In this document: in pieces, positions 41,265 through 43,101 of the stretch
How positions within the stretch are numbered: the first letter of the stretch is position 1
Layout of the letters: each line of letters starts with the position of its first letter
DNA from: Porticoccus sp.
Lineage (GTDB): Bacteria; Pseudomonadota; Gammaproteobacteria; Pseudomonadales; Porticoccaceae
Length of the DNA stretch: 43,101 bases
NCBI GenBank assembly: GCA_002707685.1
Contig: PANQ01000019.1
Coordinates: forward strand, 48,709-91,809
Direction: 5' to 3'
Notes under the pieces: model-generated
Told to the model about the DNA's origin: nothing
What the model saw: the letters and a program-made list of their open reading frames with translations, nothing else
The model's database searches: none
Translations under genes and position numbers: made by a program

Positions 41265-42122
41265 CTAGTTTTTATCCTTCACCAGCCTGGTGCGTATGTT
41301 CAAAATACTGTCCAGCAAACCCAACCCGACCAGTACCAAACTCAGTGGGCCGATAATCACCAGCCCCACATAAAAAACTGCCAGCCAGTGCACGCCGACC
41401 TGGTAATGCATCACAGTAAAGTGAACCAGACCGATGCCCCCTAAAAATAAAGGCAATCCCAGCAATCCCGCCCAACTGCCGTACTCCTGAGGAGCCAGGT
41501 AACAGGCTGTCACACCCATAACCAATGACAGCGCCACCGCGGGAGAAAAGCGCAATTGATGAAACTCCCGCTGGAAACCTCCCTGGTTATACAACGCAGC
41601 CTGCCACCAACGTGCCAGTACCAAACAAGCGGCTGATGTCAGTGCTACCACATAAGCAATGACACCGAGCAAAAAAGTACGTCCCGGTTGAAATGGCGCA
41701 GCCCCGGTTTCACTTTGCTGCTGTAGTTGACTGAACATGCCGGCAACAAGTGCTTCCAACTCCCGGGCCGAATCGCTAAAAAGCAGATTGAGCACCACAC
41801 TACCAATTGCACTGATAAACACCAACACCAACAGCGTTCGCGACCAGGACTGTGTCTGCCTCAACACCACCGATGACACCAAAACCGCCACCATGCCTGC
41901 CGAGGTGGCCAGGGTTATCATGGGACTGACACCACTGACGTAAAATGCAATCAGAAGAGGCAAGCAGCCCCACAACAAAATCAGACAACCCTCAGCGAAC
42001 CCTTTACTCAGAGTCACCAGGCTGACCGTAGCCGGACTGAGCAGCGGCAGCAGGCTGCCAAAAAAGGCCACCACTGACGCCTGTATCCGTCCGCGCATGA
42101 TGTACTGAGCCAGTGCCCGCAT
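41265..42122 (-). CDS. DUF2232-family (YybS-like) membrane protein
   Basis: A 285-residue, highly hydrophobic protein with about eight predicted membrane helices (first near 15-35, last near 245-275). DUF2232-type membrane proteins occur in this same slot between rpsR and rplI in many gammaproteobacteria, and the conserved position supports the call. No enzymatic motif is seen and the function is unknown. It starts 16 bases after rpsR. Confidence 0.8.
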   Translation of the reverse strand: MRALAQYIMRGRIQASVVAFFGSLLPLLSPATVSLVTLSKGFAEGCLILLWGCLPLLIAFYVSGVSPMITLATSAGMVAVLVSSVVLRQTQSWSRTLLVLVFISAIGSVVLNLLFSDSARELEALVAGMFSQLQQQSETGAAPFQPGRTFLLGVIAYVVALTSAACLVLARWWQAALYNQGGFQREFHQLRFSPAVALSLVMGVTACYLAPQEYGSWAGLLGLPLFLGGIGLVHFTVMHYQVGVHWLAVFYVGLVIIGPLSLVLVGLGLLDSILNIRTRLVKDKN

Positions 42123-42138
42123 CAGCTGGTGCTACGAA

Positions 42139-42366
42139 TTACTGGTGGCTGTCCGTATAAGGCAGTAATGCCAGTAAGCGCGCGCGCTTGATAGCAGTGG
42201 ATAGCTGACGCTGATACTTGGCCTTGGTACCGGTAATACGGCTTGGCACAATTTTTCCAGTTTCAGAGACATACTGCTTCAGTGTTTCCAGATCTTTATA
42301 ATCGATTTCCGGAGCACCTTCGGCACTGAAACGGCAGAATTTACGACGACGATTGAAACGGGCCAT
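42139..42366 (-). CDS. rpsR: 30S ribosomal protein S18
   Basis: S18 forms a heterodimer with S6 on the 30S platform. The 75-residue protein has [62 protein letters not shown]-type sequence across residues 28-69, and the normal length. It is read with rpsF, starting two bases after it. Confidence 0.99.
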   Translation of the reverse strand: MARFNRRRKFCRFSAEGAPEIDYKDLETLKQYVSETGKIVPSRITGTKAKYQRQLSTAIKRARLLALLPYTDSHQ

Positions 42367-42368
42367 CT

Positions 42369-42869
42369 TTACTTCTCCTCTTCCGCTACTTCTTCTGACG
42401 GCGCATCAGCTGCATCATCGGCATAAGACGTGTCATCATCGTTGTCTGAATTATCAGCGGATGGGGCGCGTTGTCCCTCATCAGTACGCTGACTGTCAGA
42501 TGCCGTTTCTTCAGTTCGGGTATCGCGACGATCGCTGCGGTGATCTGACTTCTCCGCTTTCATGATCGGTGAGTCACCCGTCACAGCTTCATCGCAGCTG
42601 AAGATTGCGCTGCGGATTACCGCATCGTTGTAACGAAATGCAGAACTCAGCTCATCCAGAACATCCTGACCACATTCAATGTTCATCAGGACATAATGAG
42701 CTTTGTGAATCTTGTTGATTGGATAGGCCAGTTGGCGGCGGCCCCAGTCCTCGAGTCGATGTACCGTTCCGTTGCCGGTGGCAATGGTGCTGTTGTAACG
42801 CTCGATCATCCCGGGAACCTGTTCACTCTGGTCCGGGTGAACCATAAATACGATTTCGTAGTGACGCAT
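42369..42869 (-). CDS. rpsF: 30S ribosomal protein S6 with long acidic tail
   Basis: S6 pairs with S18 on the small subunit. Residues 1-105 are the standard domain ([42 protein letters not shown]). Then comes a roughly 60-residue tail rich in Asp, Glu, Ser and Ala with an early basic patch (HRSDRRDTR), ending EEVAEEEK. At 166 residues it is longer than the E. coli (131) and Pseudomonas (about 139) proteins. Its promoter is upstream. Confidence 0.98.
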   Translation of the reverse strand: MRHYEIVFMVHPDQSEQVPGMIERYNSTIATGNGTVHRLEDWGRRQLAYPINKIHKAHYVLMNIECGQDVLDELSSAFRYNDAVIRSAIFSCDEAVTGDSPIMKAEKSDHRSDRRDTRTEETASDSQRTDEGQRAPSADNSDNDDDTSYADDAADAPSEEVAEEEK

Positions 42870-42891
42870 TGTCTCTCCCTACGGGTTATAG

Positions 42892-42912
42892 CTGCCCACC
42901 CAGTGCGGTGCA
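42892..42912 (-). promoter_or_regulatory. Candidate S6:S18 autoregulatory hairpin in the rpsF leader
   Basis: In the leader a CTG-CACC/GGTG-CAG stem with a bulge can form, carrying CCG near the apical loop. The S6:S18 complex binds rpsF-operon leaders through such a CCG-bearing hairpin in other bacteria. The pairing is seen; the binding is inference. Confidence 0.4.
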
Positions 42913-42949
42913 GCAAGGAGTATTGGCCCGATACAGACCAAGGGCGGGC

Positions 42950-42978
42950 ATTCTACGGGTATGGCACTGCTATTTCAA
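42950..42978 (-). promoter_or_regulatory. Sigma-70 promoter of the rpsF operon
   Basis: The minus strand has TTGAAA (42978-42973), 17 bases, then TAGAAT (42955-42950), close to consensus. The predicted start near 42943 leaves a leader of about 74 bases. The region 42979-43101 upstream shows no gene; CAGGGAGT is repeated at 42988 and 42998. Confidence 0.75.
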
Positions 42979-43101
42979 GCGACATTTCAGGGAGTTACAG
43001 GGAGTATTTTCCAATCCCTAAATGAGTCTGAAGGCCGGGATTGAGTCAACCTGTGTTGAGGGTCCGTCCATAAATGGTTTTGAAGAGTATGTGGCGGGCT
43101 T

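Noticed and set aside
42696-43025. Plus-strand ORF opposite rpsF and its promoter
   Set aside because: It crosses a strong leftward promoter and the S6 coding start; it is a shadow.
1-43101. Mobile elements, defence genes, tRNA or rRNA genes
   Set aside because: No transposase, integrase, terminal repeats, restriction genes or cloverleaf-like sequence was found; gene order is continuous and conserved.

Overview
The window is almost entirely one chromosomal flagellar locus of a polar-flagellum type gammaproteobacterium. It has a FleQ/FleS/FleR regulatory core, sigma-54 and sigma-28 promoters, and gene orders that match the Pseudomonas/Cellvibrio/marine gamma lineage. I infer a marine Pseudomonadales/Cellvibrionales-like bacterium; no 16S rRNA is present to confirm it.

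Left to right: positions 1-33625 are transcribed leftward. From promoter-proximal to distal these are flgBCDEFGHIJKL (rod, hook, rings, junctions); fliC (flagellin); flaG; fliD-fliS-fliT (cap and chaperones); a tetrameric-type PilZ-like gene; fleQ; fleSR with fliEFGHIJ; fliK; and fliLMNOPQR-flhB-flhA, where flhA is cut by the left edge. At 33.6-33.8 kb the direction flips and flgA, flgMN and a YcgR/FlgZ-type c-di-GMP receptor read rightward. They are followed by a GAF-like/GGDEF diguanylate cyclase and a small PilZ-like protein. From 38.0 kb to the right edge lies a leftward housekeeping block: rpsF-rpsR-DUF2232-rplI-dnaB-panC-panD.

The regulatory hierarchy can be read directly. FleQ has a sigma-70 promoter (TTGACA-N16-TAGAAT) overlapped by a FleQ-box-like palindrome. 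Sigma-54 elements (GG-N10-GC) lie upstream of fliL, fliK, fleSR, fliD and flgA, with a weaker one at flgB. Sigma-28 elements with exact spacing lie upstream of fliC and flgM. FleQ would switch on fleSR and early genes, FleR the hook/rod and fliK genes, and FliA (sigma-28, held by FlgM until the hook is complete) the filament.

I found no undescribed multi-gene system such as a defence island, CRISPR array, mobile element or biosynthetic cluster. The points worth a second look are regulatory and small: the fleQ control region with a leader ORF overlapping the fleQ start, FleQ-like boxes upstream of fliL and fleSR, a duplicated start region in front of flgN, perfect inverted repeats between the flgB and flgA promoters, a flagellin leader hairpin, three PilZ/GGDEF-type genes around the locus, and a long acidic tail on ribosomal protein S6.
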